64,000 bases of DNA from Clostridium estertheticum. GTDB taxonomy: Bacteria; Bacillota; Clostridia; Clostridiales; Clostridiaceae. This document shows, piece by piece, positions 23,754 to 34,800 of this stretch. The notes under the pieces were generated by a model. That model was not told the DNA's origin. It made no database searches and saw only the letters and a program-made list of their open reading frames with translations. The stretch spans positions 4,552,501 to 4,616,500 of the forward strand of contig NZ_CP086239.1 of NCBI RefSeq assembly GCF_026650985.1, in the 5' to 3' direction. The translations under genes and the position numbers were made by a program. The first letter of the stretch is position 1, and every line of letters starts with the position of its first letter.

Positions 23754-25052
23754 GTGAAATTTTTCGGTAACGTAAAAAATGAGAATAATACGCTAAGTAT
23801 TGCAGGTGTAAGTGCACAGGTTCTAGCAAAGGAATATGGTACTCCACTTTACATAATGGATGAACAGCTTATACGAGATAATTGTAGAAGGTTCTATAAA
23901 TCTTTTAAAGCTAAGAGCGAACATAATAAGGTAGCTTATGCAGGGAAAGCATTTTTAACTATTGCAATGTGCGAAATTATAAAAGGTGAAGGTTTATATT
24001 TAGATGTCGTTTCTGGAGGAGAATTGTATACTGCTTATAAGGCTGGATTTCCAATGGAAAACATATATTTTCATGGTAATAATAAAACAATTGATGAAAT
24101 TAAAATGGCAATAGAGCTTCGAGTTGGAACTTTTGTGGTAGATAATCTTCATGAAATGGAAATTATCAATGAAAATGCAAAGGAAAAAGGTATTATACAA
24201 CGGGTTATTCTTAGAGTAACTCCTGGTATAGAAGCTCATACTCATGATTACATAAAAACTGGACAGATTGACTCAAAGTTTGGATTTACTATATTAAAAA
24301 ATGAGCTTGAAGAAGTTATAAGGACTGCTTTAAGTTTACCCAGTATTAAACTTGCAGGACTTCATTGTCATATAGGGTCTCAAATTTTTGAAGTAGAACC
24401 TTATAGAGAAGCGGTAAATATAATGACAACTGTAATTAAACATATAAAAGAAAAGTTTAATTACGATATAGAAGAATTAGATTTAGGTGGAGGATTTGGC
24501 GTTTATTATGATGATGGTGATGAGCCTAAGGAAATAGAAGAATTTTGCTCAGTTATACTTGAGGAGACTAAAGTTCGGTGCAAAGAATATGGAATAAAAC
24601 AGCCCATTCTTGTTATAGAACCTGGTAGATCAATTGTAGCTAATGCAGGTATAACACTATATACTGTAGGCGCAATAAAGGATATTCCGGACGTTAGAAA
24701 GTATGTGGCAGTAGATGGTGGAATGACTGATAATATAAGACCGGCTTTGTATAATGCACAATACCAATGTGTTCTTGCAAATAAAATAAGTGGACCATGT
24801 ATGGAGGTAGTTACAATTGCAGGCAAGTGCTGCGAAAGTGGGGATATACTCCTTGAGGGTGTTAAGTTACCAAAGGTGAATAGTGGAGACCTTATGGCTG
24901 TATTATCAACTGGTGCTTATGGTTATTCAATGAGTAGTAATTATAATAAAATACCTAAGGCTCCAGTAGTTTTAGTTAATGAGGGTAGCCACAAAATAAT
25001 ATGCAAAAGACAAACATACAAAGACATGATTAGTAACGAAGTATGTTTATAG
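23754..25052 (+). CDS. lysA: Diaminopimelate decarboxylase
   Basis: 432 residues, fold type III PLP enzyme. PLP Lys in VAYAGKAFLT, HCHIGSQI, the GGGFGVYY phosphate loop, EPGRSIVANAG, and the CESGD motif with YGYSMSSNYN near the end. Converts meso-diaminopimelate to lysine. Start is GTG at 23754 behind AGGAGGG; the overlapping ATG at 23752 runs straight into a stop. 29 bases after lysC, under the same riboswitch. Confidence 0.96.
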   Translation: MKFFGNVKNENNTLSIAGVSAQVLAKEYGTPLYIMDEQLIRDNCRRFYKSFKAKSEHNKVAYAGKAFLTIAMCEIIKGEGLYLDVVSGGELYTAYKAGFPMENIYFHGNNKTIDEIKMAIELRVGTFVVDNLHEMEIINENAKEKGIIQRVILRVTPGIEAHTHDYIKTGQIDSKFGFTILKNELEEVIRTALSLPSIKLAGLHCHIGSQIFEVEPYREAVNIMTTVIKHIKEKFNYDIEELDLGGGFGVYYDDGDEPKEIEEFCSVILEETKVRCKEYGIKQPILVIEPGRSIVANAGITLYTVGAIKDIPDVRKYVAVDGGMTDNIRPALYNAQYQCVLANKISGPCMEVVTIAGKCCESGDILLEGVKLPKVNSGDLMAVLSTGAYGYSMSSNYNKIPKAPVVLVNEGSHKIICKRQTYKDMISNEVCL

Positions 25053-25068
25053 GTAACAAAGTATCAAA

Positions 25069-25341
25069 TTCTCCAGCGTGACTTGCAACATGAGCTTGAA
25101 ACGTGAAATTGTATTAAGAAATTCTAATCTTTTGCATAAATAAAATTCTCTATCGCTCACATTCGCCGTCCTGGCTCAGGTTCGCTAGCTTGAGCCTCTG
25201 GGCAGTTCTCTGGGGGACATAACAATTATTAATTGTTATGTGTCCTGGCAAGCTCACGAGAATTGTATTTCCGCAAAACAAGGATTACTAAATACAATTT
25301 CAATAGTTTCTTCGTCTCTTGTTGCAATCCACTTCGGAGAA
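25069..25341. repeat. Long imperfect palindromic element
   Basis: The left arm (25069-25150, starting TTCTCC, then GACTTGCAAC, GAAATTGTATT, AAATTCTC) is the imperfect reverse complement of the right arm (25258-25341: GAGAATTGTATTT, AAATACAATTTC, GTTGCAATCC, GGAGAA). The middle carries two smaller hairpins: GGCTCA/TGAGCC and GGACATAACAATT/AATTGTTATGTGTCC. It could be a MITE-like element or a large structured RNA. It lies just after lysA and might end that transcript. Confidence 0.72.
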
Positions 25342-25510
25342 ACTTATACTATTATTTACACTGTAGTGTATCTGTAAAAGATGGAAAAGATTGAAAGAAC
25401 TTAATATCCTATTAAAAAAAATCTTTTAGCCGTTATGCTGTCGATGTGCTAAATAATCTTTGAATTTAGGGTATGTTTAATAAAGATGTTGATAATATGA
25501 AAAAATTAAG

Positions 25511-25597
25511 GGAACCCATTTTGATATGCTCCCCTTATGGTAGACAGTTTTATTATTTAACTGTCTACCATAAGGGGAGCATATCATTTTGGGTTCC
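25511..25597 (-). terminator. Terminator of the DUF2651 gene, interrupted in its loop
   Basis: On the minus strand GGAACCCA and TGGGTTCC frame the inserted palindrome (25522-25586) and are followed by CTTAATTTTTT. Without the insertion the site would read as a compact hairpin with a 3-base loop and a U-run, about 30 bases after the DUF2651 stop. With it, the stem is extended. Confidence 0.75.
25522..25586. mobile_element. 65-base perfect palindrome, MITE-like insertion
   Basis: 28-base perfect inverted repeats (left arm begins TGATATGCTCCCC, ends GACAGTT) around a 9-base AT loop. It is flanked by TTT on both sides (25519-25521 and 25587-25589), which looks like a 3-base target duplication. 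No transposase is encoded. The ends are reminiscent of IS3-type terminal repeats, but I cannot verify this. Confidence 0.7.
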
Positions 25598-25625
25598 TTT
25601 GATTTGTATTTCAGCATATTATAGT

Positions 25626-25901
25626 TTATTTTCTTTTTCTAATAAAGTTATTTTTGGTTTTAAGAATTACATCTCCTAGAAGGGTTCCAAGTAATGAAAT
25701 GAATGTATATATAAAACAGTAAATTAAAAAACTTGAATTAAATATAGTAAATGTAGCAACTAAACAGCATACAAAGGTAGTAAATAAAACAACTAATCTT
25801 TTTTTAAATATAAATTGCATTGCTATAGATAGTACAAATATTAATAGTGGTAAAGTAAATAGGACTAATCCCATTGGGTCAACATTATTTAAATTAGGCA
25901 T
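25626..25901 (-). CDS. Small membrane protein, DUF2651 (YbeF-like)
   Basis: 91 residues with about three hydrophobic segments (residues 10-30, 35-55, 58-78) and a basic tail (FIRKRK). The pattern of DPMGLVLFTLPLL, FKK, FTIFNSSF and IYTFISLLG resembles DUF2651 of Bacillus; function unknown. AAAGGGAGG precedes the ATG. It is transcribed toward the interrupted terminator. The neighbouring CDF gene ends upstream in the same direction, 89 bases away, so co-transcription is possible. Confidence 0.75.
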   Translation of the reverse strand: MPNLNNVDPMGLVLFTLPLLIFVLSIAMQFIFKKRLVVLFTTFVCCLVATFTIFNSSFLIYCFIYTFISLLGTLLGDVILKTKNNFIRKRK

Positions 25902-25990
25902 TTTGTAAAATAACCTCCCTTTAATTTGTTAGGTAAACACAGATGGATGTTAAATTATACTTTGTTATGTACTAAATATATCTTTTGATT

Positions 25991-27175
25991 TTATACACCT
26001 ATATAATCTCTATCAATTGTCATAACAGCATTATAATAAGGGTAAGATTTTTTAAGCGCTACATTAATATCATCTTGAAGTTTAAGCTCATCACTTTCTG
26101 AAAATTTAGGATCGAAATCAATTACAATATCAAAGATTAAATTTTTATGATTACCTTCGCCTACAATTCTAAAGTCATGAATTGATTTTATTATAGAAAA
26201 GGATTTTAATATATTTAAAAGCTCTAAGCGAGATGCGTTAACTTCCTTGTCCGTTTTATTTATAGGATCCATGTGAATAACTAAATACAGGCTAAATTCA
26301 TCAGAAATTTCCTTTTCAGCTTCGTCTATAATTTCATGGATTTTAACTATAGACATATCACAAGGAACTTCAGCATGAATAGATCCCATACATCTGCCGG
26401 GGCCATAGTTATGTATAACTAAATCATGGCAACCTGTAATATGATCAAAGGATAGTAATTTTGATCGAATTCCGTTTACGAGTTCTATATCAGGTGCTTC
26501 ACCAAGAAGCGGGTTCATTGTCTTTTTTATAAGTGAGTATCCAGCATATATTATTATAAGGGATACCAGGATACCTATGTACCCATCTAGTGGGAAATCA
26601 ATCCAAATAGATAAAAGAAGTGATAGTGCAACGCAGCTTGAACTTACTACATCACTTAATGCATCAGTTGAAGAGGCTTCTAGGGCTGAAGATTTTATAG
26701 CTTTGCCCATAATCTTATTAAACCCACTAATCCAAAGTTTAGCACCTATTGAGGCTAATATTAATATAAAGGGTATAATATTAAAGATTACTTTTGATGG
26801 ATGAATTATTTTATCAAAAGAGGTTTTAATAAATTCAAAACCTACTAGAATCACTATAAACGACACTATAAGACCAGAAATATATTCAAGTCGTCCATGA
26901 CCAAAGGGATGTTCTCTGTCTGCTGGTTTACTAGCTAATTTAAAACCTAGAATTGTAATAATTGACGAAGCAACATCCGATAAGTTATTAAAGGCATCCG
27001 CTGTGATTGCTATACTGTTTGATATTATTCCTACAATTAGTTTTGTAGTAAAAAGAATTAAGTTTAAGATAATGCCAACTATTCCACCTAGGTAACCATA
27101 GGAATCTCTTACTTTTTTATTAGTGGTATCTTGATAATTTTTTATGAATTTTGAAATTAAAAATTTTGATAACAT
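25991..27175 (-). CDS. Cation diffusion facilitator family transporter
   Basis: 394 residues. An N-terminal six-helix membrane domain has the metal-site motif ADAFNNLSD and HPFGHGRLEYISG. A long cytoplasmic tail (about 215-394) holds the dimerisation domain with HNYGPGR, HAEVPCDMS and VIHMDPINK plus an extra C-terminal extension. Members export divalent metals (Zn, Mn, Fe, Co) in exchange for protons; the tail-extended clostridial group resembles YdfM/MamB types. The metal cannot be assigned. GAGGTG precedes the ATG. Transcribed divergently from the aminopeptidase gene. Confidence 0.92.
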   Translation of the reverse strand: MLSKFLISKFIKNYQDTTNKKVRDSYGYLGGIVGIILNLILFTTKLIVGIISNSIAITADAFNNLSDVASSIITILGFKLASKPADREHPFGHGRLEYISGLIVSFIVILVGFEFIKTSFDKIIHPSKVIFNIIPFILILASIGAKLWISGFNKIMGKAIKSSALEASSTDALSDVVSSSCVALSLLLSIWIDFPLDGYIGILVSLIIIYAGYSLIKKTMNPLLGEAPDIELVNGIRSKLLSFDHITGCHDLVIHNYGPGRCMGSIHAEVPCDMSIVKIHEIIDEAEKEISDEFSLYLVIHMDPINKTDKEVNASRLELLNILKSFSIIKSIHDFRIVGEGNHKNLIFDIVIDFDPKFSESDELKLQDDINVALKKSYPYYNAVMTIDRDYIGV

Positions 27176-27350
27176 ATTTACACCTCTAATTATATAGTAT
27201 AATTTAAAAAATTAAATTTAAATACATTTTTCATAATTAATTATAGCATTTATTTAGTTTTTATAGAAATATTATGCAAGAAATTTGTTATACTAATAAG
27301 AGAGATAAGCAAGGTGCTTATATACATTAACATTCATTGGAGGAGTATAT

Positions 27351-28652
27351 ATGAATAAAGAATTAGAATTTGCCCAAAATCTTATTGATTATATTTATGA
27401 TAGTCCAACAGCATACCATGCTGTAGCAAAGGCTAAAGAAAATTTAAGCAAAGCAGGGTTTGTGGAAATTAAAGAAGAAGATAAATGGGAACTTAAAAAA
27501 GGCGGAAAATATTTTGTGACTAAAAATGATTCTGCACTAACTGCGTTTGTAGTTGGAAAGGGAGAAATTGAGGAAAGTGGCTTTAAAATTATTGGAGCAC
27601 ACACAGATTCACCAAGCTTTAGAATAAAACCTAGCCCCGAAATGGTAGTAGATAATGTGTATGTAAGATTAAATACAGAAGTTTATGGGGGACCTATATT
27701 AAATACATGGATGGATAGACCACTCGCAATAGCTGGTAGAGTAACATTAAAGAGTGATGATATTTTGCATCCTGAAACTAGGCTAGTAAATATTAAAAGA
27801 CCAATTATGATAATTCCTAATTTAGCTATTCATATGAATAGAAATGTTAATACTGGTATTGAGCTAAATAAGCAAAAGGATCTATTACCATTACTTTCAA
27901 TGGTTAATGAAAATCTAGAAAAAAACAATTATCTTATTAGTGCCATTGCAAAAGAATTATCTGTAGATCTTAAGGAAATTATAGATTTTGATTTATTCCT
28001 TTATGAGTACGAAAAGGGATCAATTATCGGACTTAATAATGAATTTATATCAAGCTCGAGGTTGGATGATTTAGCGATGGTACATGCTGGGATAAGTGCG
28101 ATATCTACGGACTCGTCTGTCCAGGCGACAAATGTAATAGTTTGTTTTGATAACGAAGAGGTGGGAAGTTCAACAAAGCAGGGAGCTGACTCAAATATGC
28201 TAGTTGATATCTTAGAACGTATTACAATTTCTCTCCATAAAAATCGTGATGATTTTTTTAGAGCTATATCTAAATCATTTATAATATCTGCAGATAATGC
28301 ACATGCTGTTCATCCTAATAGTCCAGAAAAAAATGACCCAACAAACAAACCATATATTAATAAGGGGCCAGTTATAAAAATTAGTGCCAGTCAAAGTTAT
28401 ACAACTGATAGCAATTCAGATGCAGTTTATGAATTAATTTGTGAAAAGGCGAGTGTTCCAGTTCAAAAATTTGTTAATCGTTCTGATGCTAGGGGAGGTT
28501 CAACTATAGGGCCAATATCTTCAACTCATTTAAATATACGGTCAGTAGATATGGGAAGTCCAACTTTGGCTATGCATTCAATAAGAGAATTAGGTGGAGT
28601 ATTAGATCATTTTTATGTAACAAAATCTTTTGAAGAATTTTATAAAATTTAA
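27351..28652 (+). CDS. M18 family aminopeptidase
   Basis: 433 residues, aspartyl-aminopeptidase type zinc peptidase. Metal and catalytic motifs: GAHTDSPSF (His ligand, Asp), SSRLDDLA (bridging Asp), DNEEVGS (catalytic Glu and Glu ligand), and the C-terminal TLAMHSIREL (His ligand). Removes acidic or other N-terminal residues from peptides in the cytoplasm. TTGGAGGAG precedes the ATG. Monocistronic, with its own terminator. Confidence 0.95.
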   Translation: MNKELEFAQNLIDYIYDSPTAYHAVAKAKENLSKAGFVEIKEEDKWELKKGGKYFVTKNDSALTAFVVGKGEIEESGFKIIGAHTDSPSFRIKPSPEMVVDNVYVRLNTEVYGGPILNTWMDRPLAIAGRVTLKSDDILHPETRLVNIKRPIMIIPNLAIHMNRNVNTGIELNKQKDLLPLLSMVNENLEKNNYLISAIAKELSVDLKEIIDFDLFLYEYEKGSIIGLNNEFISSSRLDDLAMVHAGISAISTDSSVQATNVIVCFDNEEVGSSTKQGADSNMLVDILERITISLHKNRDDFFRAISKSFIISADNAHAVHPNSPEKNDPTNKPYINKGPVIKISASQSYTTDSNSDAVYELICEKASVPVQKFVNRSDARGGSTIGPISSTHLNIRSVDMGSPTLAMHSIRELGGVLDHFYVTKSFEEFYKI

Positions 28653-28680
28653 GATTAATTAGCTAATTAACATCCATATA

Positions 28681-28717
28681 AAAACTCACAATATTTTAAT
28701 TGTGAGTTTTTTTGTTG
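28681..28717 (+). terminator. Terminator of the M18 aminopeptidase gene
   Basis: AAAACTCACAAT pairs with ATTGTGAGTTTT, followed by TTT. Confidence 0.93.
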
Positions 28718-28817
28718 TTTTTACTAATAATTGAACAATTATTTGGAGATAATAATTTCAACTAGTTCTAAAACTTTACAAAGATTATTAACAAAAAGTA
28801 TTAAAGGGGTGTTTATA

Positions 28818-31800
28818 ATGCCATATGTTATATTAGGGGCAATAGTTGCAATAAGTATTTTAGCTTATATAGTTGTAAGAAAAAATTTAAATCATTATGA
28901 AGAAGAAAATTTATTGAAAGATGTACCAACCATAAATGTGAATAGAGAAGATTTGGAAAAACATGCTTTCGAAATATCACGACATTACTCTGATGTAAAA
29001 AATACTAATTGCAAAAAAAAGCTTATTAGTAATTTAGATGGAAGTTATGAGAAAATTTTAGAAGGCTACGAGAAGATAGACAAAGAAGGTAAAAATAAAA
29101 AAGAGGTGTTACCTGCTGCAGAATGGCTTTTGGATAATCTTTATTTAATAGAAAAAGAATACAAAAGCATAAAATATAATATGCCACAAACATATTATAA
29201 AGATTTACCAGTAATATATAAGGGAGTTATTAAGGGATACCCAAGAGTCTACCATATTGCCATTGAAATAGTATCTCACACTGATGGTAGAATGGATGAA
29301 CATGTAATTGAAGACTTTATTGGCGCATATCAAAAGAATGCCGTACTGACGTCTGGTGAACTTTGGGCTATACCTATAATGCTCCGAATAGCCTTAATCC
29401 AAAATATTAGTAAGATAACTGAGAAAATTGTTAAAGCAGAGGAAGATAAAAAAGAGGCAGAATTAGTTGCAGAGAGGTTAATTAATGCTTTTAATGAAGA
29501 TAAAATAAATCTAGAATTATCGCTTTTAAATAGTCAAAAAAATATATTCACTTTGCACTTTACAGAAAGATTACTCAAACTATTAAGGGACAATGGTATT
29601 GATTCTAAGGAGGTTTATGATTTTATAGATGAAAGACTTGGAGCGCAGGATACAAGTTCAGAAAAAATCATAGCATTAGAACATCAAATAGAGGCTAATT
29701 TTGAAATTTCTATGGCAAATTCTATTAATAGTATAAGAATTATTGAAGGTTTAAATTGGAAAAAATATTTTGAAAAGTTAAGTCCTGTAGAGGTTATTTT
29801 AAGAGAGGATCCTGCAGACATTTATAGAAAAATGGATTTTAAGTCAAGGGATAAATATAGACATGAAATAGAAAAATTATCTAAACATACAAAACTTGCA
29901 GAATCTTATATATCAAAAAAAGCAATCGAATGTTGTTATGATAGTGAAATGCCAGAAAATAATACTTATAAAAACCATGTAGGTTATTATCTAATAGATG
30001 ATGGACTAGATGAATTAAAGAAAAAAATAGGATATAAAAGTACTGGTATGGAAAAATTGATAAACCGCAAAAAGAAAAATATAGATAATGTTTATATAAG
30101 GACTATTGGTATAGTTACTTTATTAATAGTGGGTTTAATTATTCTAAGTAGCTTATTAAATGATAATGATAAAGAGTTATGGAGATATATACTAGCTGTA
30201 ATTGTTATATTAGTACCATGTAGTGAAATAACAATCTCAATTTTAAACTGGAGCATAAGTCTTTTATGTACGACCTCGTTTATTCCAAAAATGGATTTCG
30301 AAGAGGAGATACCAGAAAAATATAGTACAGTTGTAGTAATTCCTACTTTATTAAATAATACTTCTAGGGTAATTGAATTAATAAAGGACTTAGAAATATA
30401 TTATTTAGCGAATTCACAAAGCAACATATTTTTTGCATTGCTTGGTGACTTTAAGGATAGTGATACTAAAGATGAAGTATCGGATAAAGAGATAGTTGAT
30501 GTTGGACTTTTAGAAATAGAGAAATTGAATAAAAAATATTGTATCTCAGGCAAAAATATATTTTTCTTCTTAAATAGAAGGAGACAATATAATGAAAAAG
30601 AAAATAAGTGGATAGGATTTGAGAGAAAACGTGGAAAACTTATGGAGTTTAATGAGTTTTTAAGAGGTAAGCAGAATACTAGCTACAATGTAATGAGTAA
30701 TAATGCAGAGGATCTCAGAATGGTTAAATATGTTATTACTTTAGATTCAGATACAAAACTTCCAAGGGACTCTGCGAAAAAACTAATAGGAGCTATGGCG
30801 CATCCACTTAATAATGCTGTTATAGAAAATAATAAAAAGAGAGTAAGCAGAGGATATGGTCTAATGCAACCAAGAATAGGGGTGTCTATTCTTAGCGCAA
30901 ACAAAACTATATTTTCAAAGATTTTTTCTGGTGAAACAGGTATAGATATTTATACTACCGCGGTGTCTGATGTATATCAAGATTTATTTGGGGAAGGTAT
31001 TTTTACTGGTAAGGGTATTTATAATGTAGATGTCTTTAACTATATGTTAAAGGATGAAATACCTGAAAATACTGTATTAAGTCATGATCTGCTCGAGGGT
31101 TCATATGTTAGGACAGCATTAGTTACTGATGTGGAATTTATAGATGGATACCCATCTTATTATAACGCTAGTTCTATGAGGTTACATAGGTGGACTAGAG
31201 GGGATTGGCAATTATTACGTTGGCTTAAAAGGTCTTCACCATTAAACAAAATATCTAAATGGAAGATATTCGATAACTTAAGAAGAAGTTTGATTACACC
31301 TTCCGTTACGATTTTGCTTATACTTGCTTTAGGTGGAATATTACCAGATAGTACGGATAAATGGGTTATTGCAGCTTTTGTAGCTATTTTAGCACCTATA
31401 CTTTTTGACGTAAGCGAAGCTGTAGTTTCTCCTGCTTTAGGGGTAAGTTTATCTGGTAAAATTGAGAACAGCAAGATGGCTATCGAACAGGTATTTTTGA
31501 TTTTTTGTTTTATACCTTATCAAGCATATATGATGACGGATGCTATAATTAGAACATTATATAGAGTGCTAATAAGTAAAAAAAACTTATTAGAGTGGCG
31601 GTCAGCAGCGGATGTTGAAGTAAAAGTTGGTAAGAAACTTAAAAATTTTATAGAAGATATGTGGGTTGGTAGTGCAATTTCAGTTTTAATTCTAGTTATA
31701 TCATTTAATGCAAGTATGAGTGTTGGATTTCTTAGCATACCTTCTTGTGTGATTTGGTTTTTAAGTCCCGTAATTGCCTATGTTATAAGTCGTGATATGG

Positions 31801-34800
31801 AGTTTGACTCTTTTGAAATTACCAGTGAAGAAAAAAATTACTTAAGAAAACTAAGTAGAAAAACTTGGGCTTATTTTGAGGATTTTGTAAATGATGAAAA
31901 TAATTGGCTTGGACCAGATAATTACCAAGAAGATCCACCTAATGGAGTAGCACATAGAACTTCACCAACCAATATGGGTATGGAATTAACTTCAAATTTA
32001 GTTGCATATGATTTGGGGTATATTGGGATTGTTAATGTAACAAGCAGAATAGATAAAATTATGATGTCAATGGAAGATCTGGATATGTACAAAGGCCACT
32101 TTTATAATTGGTATGATACTAAAACTAAGACCCCACTTTTTCCTAGATATGTGTCTACTGTTGATAGTGGTAATTTAGTTGGGTACCTTTGGGTAGTTGC
32201 ACAGGCGTTAGATGAATATTTGGGGGAGCCAGTGTTTAATCATGCTCAAATTAAGGGATTAGAAGACACTATGAGACTTGCCTCTGAAGAGGCAGGAGTA
32301 TCACAAAAAGTTAAGGAGTTATATCAGGGAGTATTAAATAGAATAGAGAGTGATACAATAGATTTTAATTGTTGGAAAACTATACTTAGAGATTTATCCA
32401 ATAAGAGTTTAGAAGTGGGGAAAAATGAATATTGCATGGAATCATATTGGAATAAAAAACTAAAAGATGATGTAAGTAGGTATTTAGAGGAAATAAGTGA
32501 ATTATTTCCTTGGTTTGATTATGCCTTTGACAAAGACTCTGATTTAGAACTTACTAAGTCTATGAGATGTTTGCTTGAGGAAGCAACAATAATTAGTATC
32601 CCTGAAAAAACAACAAATATATTAAATACGTTAGATGACAAATTGAAAAATGATAAATCGTCATCAAAATTAAAAGATTTGTTACAACAAACAAAAGAAA
32701 AAACTCAATTTGTTATTAGCAAAATAGAGGGCTTAAAGGAAAAACTAAATTCTATGGCGGAAGCTACCGATTTTAAGATGTTATATGATGAAGATAGGGA
32801 ACTGTTTAGAATTGGATATGATGTGGAGAATGATAGTCTAGGTAAGAGTTATTATGATCTATTGGCTTCTGAGTCGAGGCAAGCCAGTTTCGTTGCTATT
32901 GCAAAGGGAGATATTCCTAAAAAACATTGGTTTAAACTTGGAAGATCTATGACCAATATGGGGAAAAGCAAGGGCTTAGTTTCCTGGAGCGGAACAATGT
33001 TTGAGTACATGATGCCACTACTTATAATGAAAAATTATTCAGGTACAATGTTAGATGAAACTTATAATGCTGTAGTCGGTGCACAAAAGCAATATTGTAG
33101 TGAAAGAGGGGTACCTTTTGGTATATCTGAATCTGCATTTTATAAATTTGATATAAATTCAAATTATCAATATAAAGCGTTTGGAGTAGCTGGAGTAGGA
33201 TTAAAGTCAGGACTTGAAAACGAATTAGTTATTTCACCATATTCAACTGTCATGGCACTCCAAACCGACTTTAGAGGAGCTTATGATAATCTTAAAAGGC
33301 TTACGCGTGAAGGACTTGAGGGGAATTATGGGTTTTATGAAGCTGTAGATTATACTAAAAACAGAATGTTTAAAGATGATACTAAGGCTATAATCAAGTG
33401 TTTTATGATTCATCATGAAGGTATGAGTTTGATGGCTTTAGATAATGTATTATTAAATAACATTCTACAAAAAAGATTTCATGCACTACCAAAAGTGAAA
33501 GCTACAGAGTTATTACTTCAAGAGAAAATTTCTAAGAGGGTAGTATATGATAGGGAACGCAAATTTAAGGTATTAGGTACTCCGGTAGGAAAACAAAAGA
33601 TCATAGTTAGAAAATATACTACAGCAAAAACAGAAACTCCGGAAACACATTTGATTTCAAATGGAAATTATTCGCTAATGATTTCTAATAGTGGATCAGG
33701 GTATGCTTTGCGTGATAAAACTATGATTTACAGATGGAAGGAAGATGTTACAAAAGACAATACGGGTATGTTTGTTTATATCAAAGATATGTCTAAAAAT
33801 GAATTTTTCAGTGTGGCGTATGAGCCTTGTAAAAAGCCAAGTGATAGTTATGAAGTAACGTTCGCATTAGACAAGGCTGAGTTTGAAAGGCGTGATAAAA
33901 ATGTTGTCACTCGTATGGAAATTACTGTGGCTACAGAAGATGATTCAGAGGTAAGAAGATTATCAATTATAAATAAAGATACTAAAAGTAAAATTTTCGA
34001 GATAACAAGTTATTTTGAGGTAACGCTAGCTCATTATGATGCGGATATAGTACATCCCGCATTCGGAAATTTGTTTGTGAAAACGGAGTATGTTGATAAT
34101 CCTAGTTGTATCATCGCAACGAGAAGGCCGAGATCTAAGGGAGAGAAACAGCCTTGGGTTATGCAAACCGTCGCAACTCAGGGAAATACTATTGGAACTA
34201 TTCAATATGAGACTAGCAGGGCTAATTTCATAGGTCGTGGTGAGAATATAATACATCCTATAGCAATGAGGGGAGATTTAGTATTATCTAATACTGTTGG
34301 AGCTGTACTTGACCCTATAGTAAGTATAAGAAGAAGAGTTAAAATTAAGCCTGGTGAAACATGCATTATAGCATTCACAACGTCAATAGCTAATACAAAA
34401 GAAGAAGTGATAAGTTTAGCTAAAAAATATAGTGAATTTCATAACATAAATAGGGTATTTGAACTAGCTTGGAGTCAAACTCAGGTAGATATGAAATACT
34501 TAGGTATAAAATCTACTCAGGCAAATTTATATCAAGTTATAGCTTCCAAAATTTTATTTTTAAATTCTACATTTAGACAAAGAGAAAAGTATATAAAAAA
34601 TGTAAAAAAGGGACAATTCACTCTTTGGGGATATGGCATTTCAGGAGATTTACCTATAATTCTTCTAATAGTGCGTGAGAGTAAAGATAAAGATTTAGTT
34701 CGCCAACTTATAAATGCTCATGAATACTTAAGCCTTAAAGGATTAAGAGTTGATTTGGTGATAATAAACCTTCAAATGACCTCATATGATCAGCCGCTAC

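Larger units (their letters stand above)
25053..25625. other. 573-base intergenic region with two palindromic elements
   Basis: No convincing gene. It holds a 273-base imperfect palindrome (25069-25341), a stretch with no recognisable feature (about 25345-25505) and a 65-base perfect palindrome inside a terminator (25511-25597). Confidence 0.7.

Noticed and set aside
25473-25679. 68-codon ORF on the plus strand spanning the palindrome
   Set aside because: It reads through both arms of the perfect palindrome and the 3' end of the DUF2651 gene, has no ribosome site and shows no protein family pattern.
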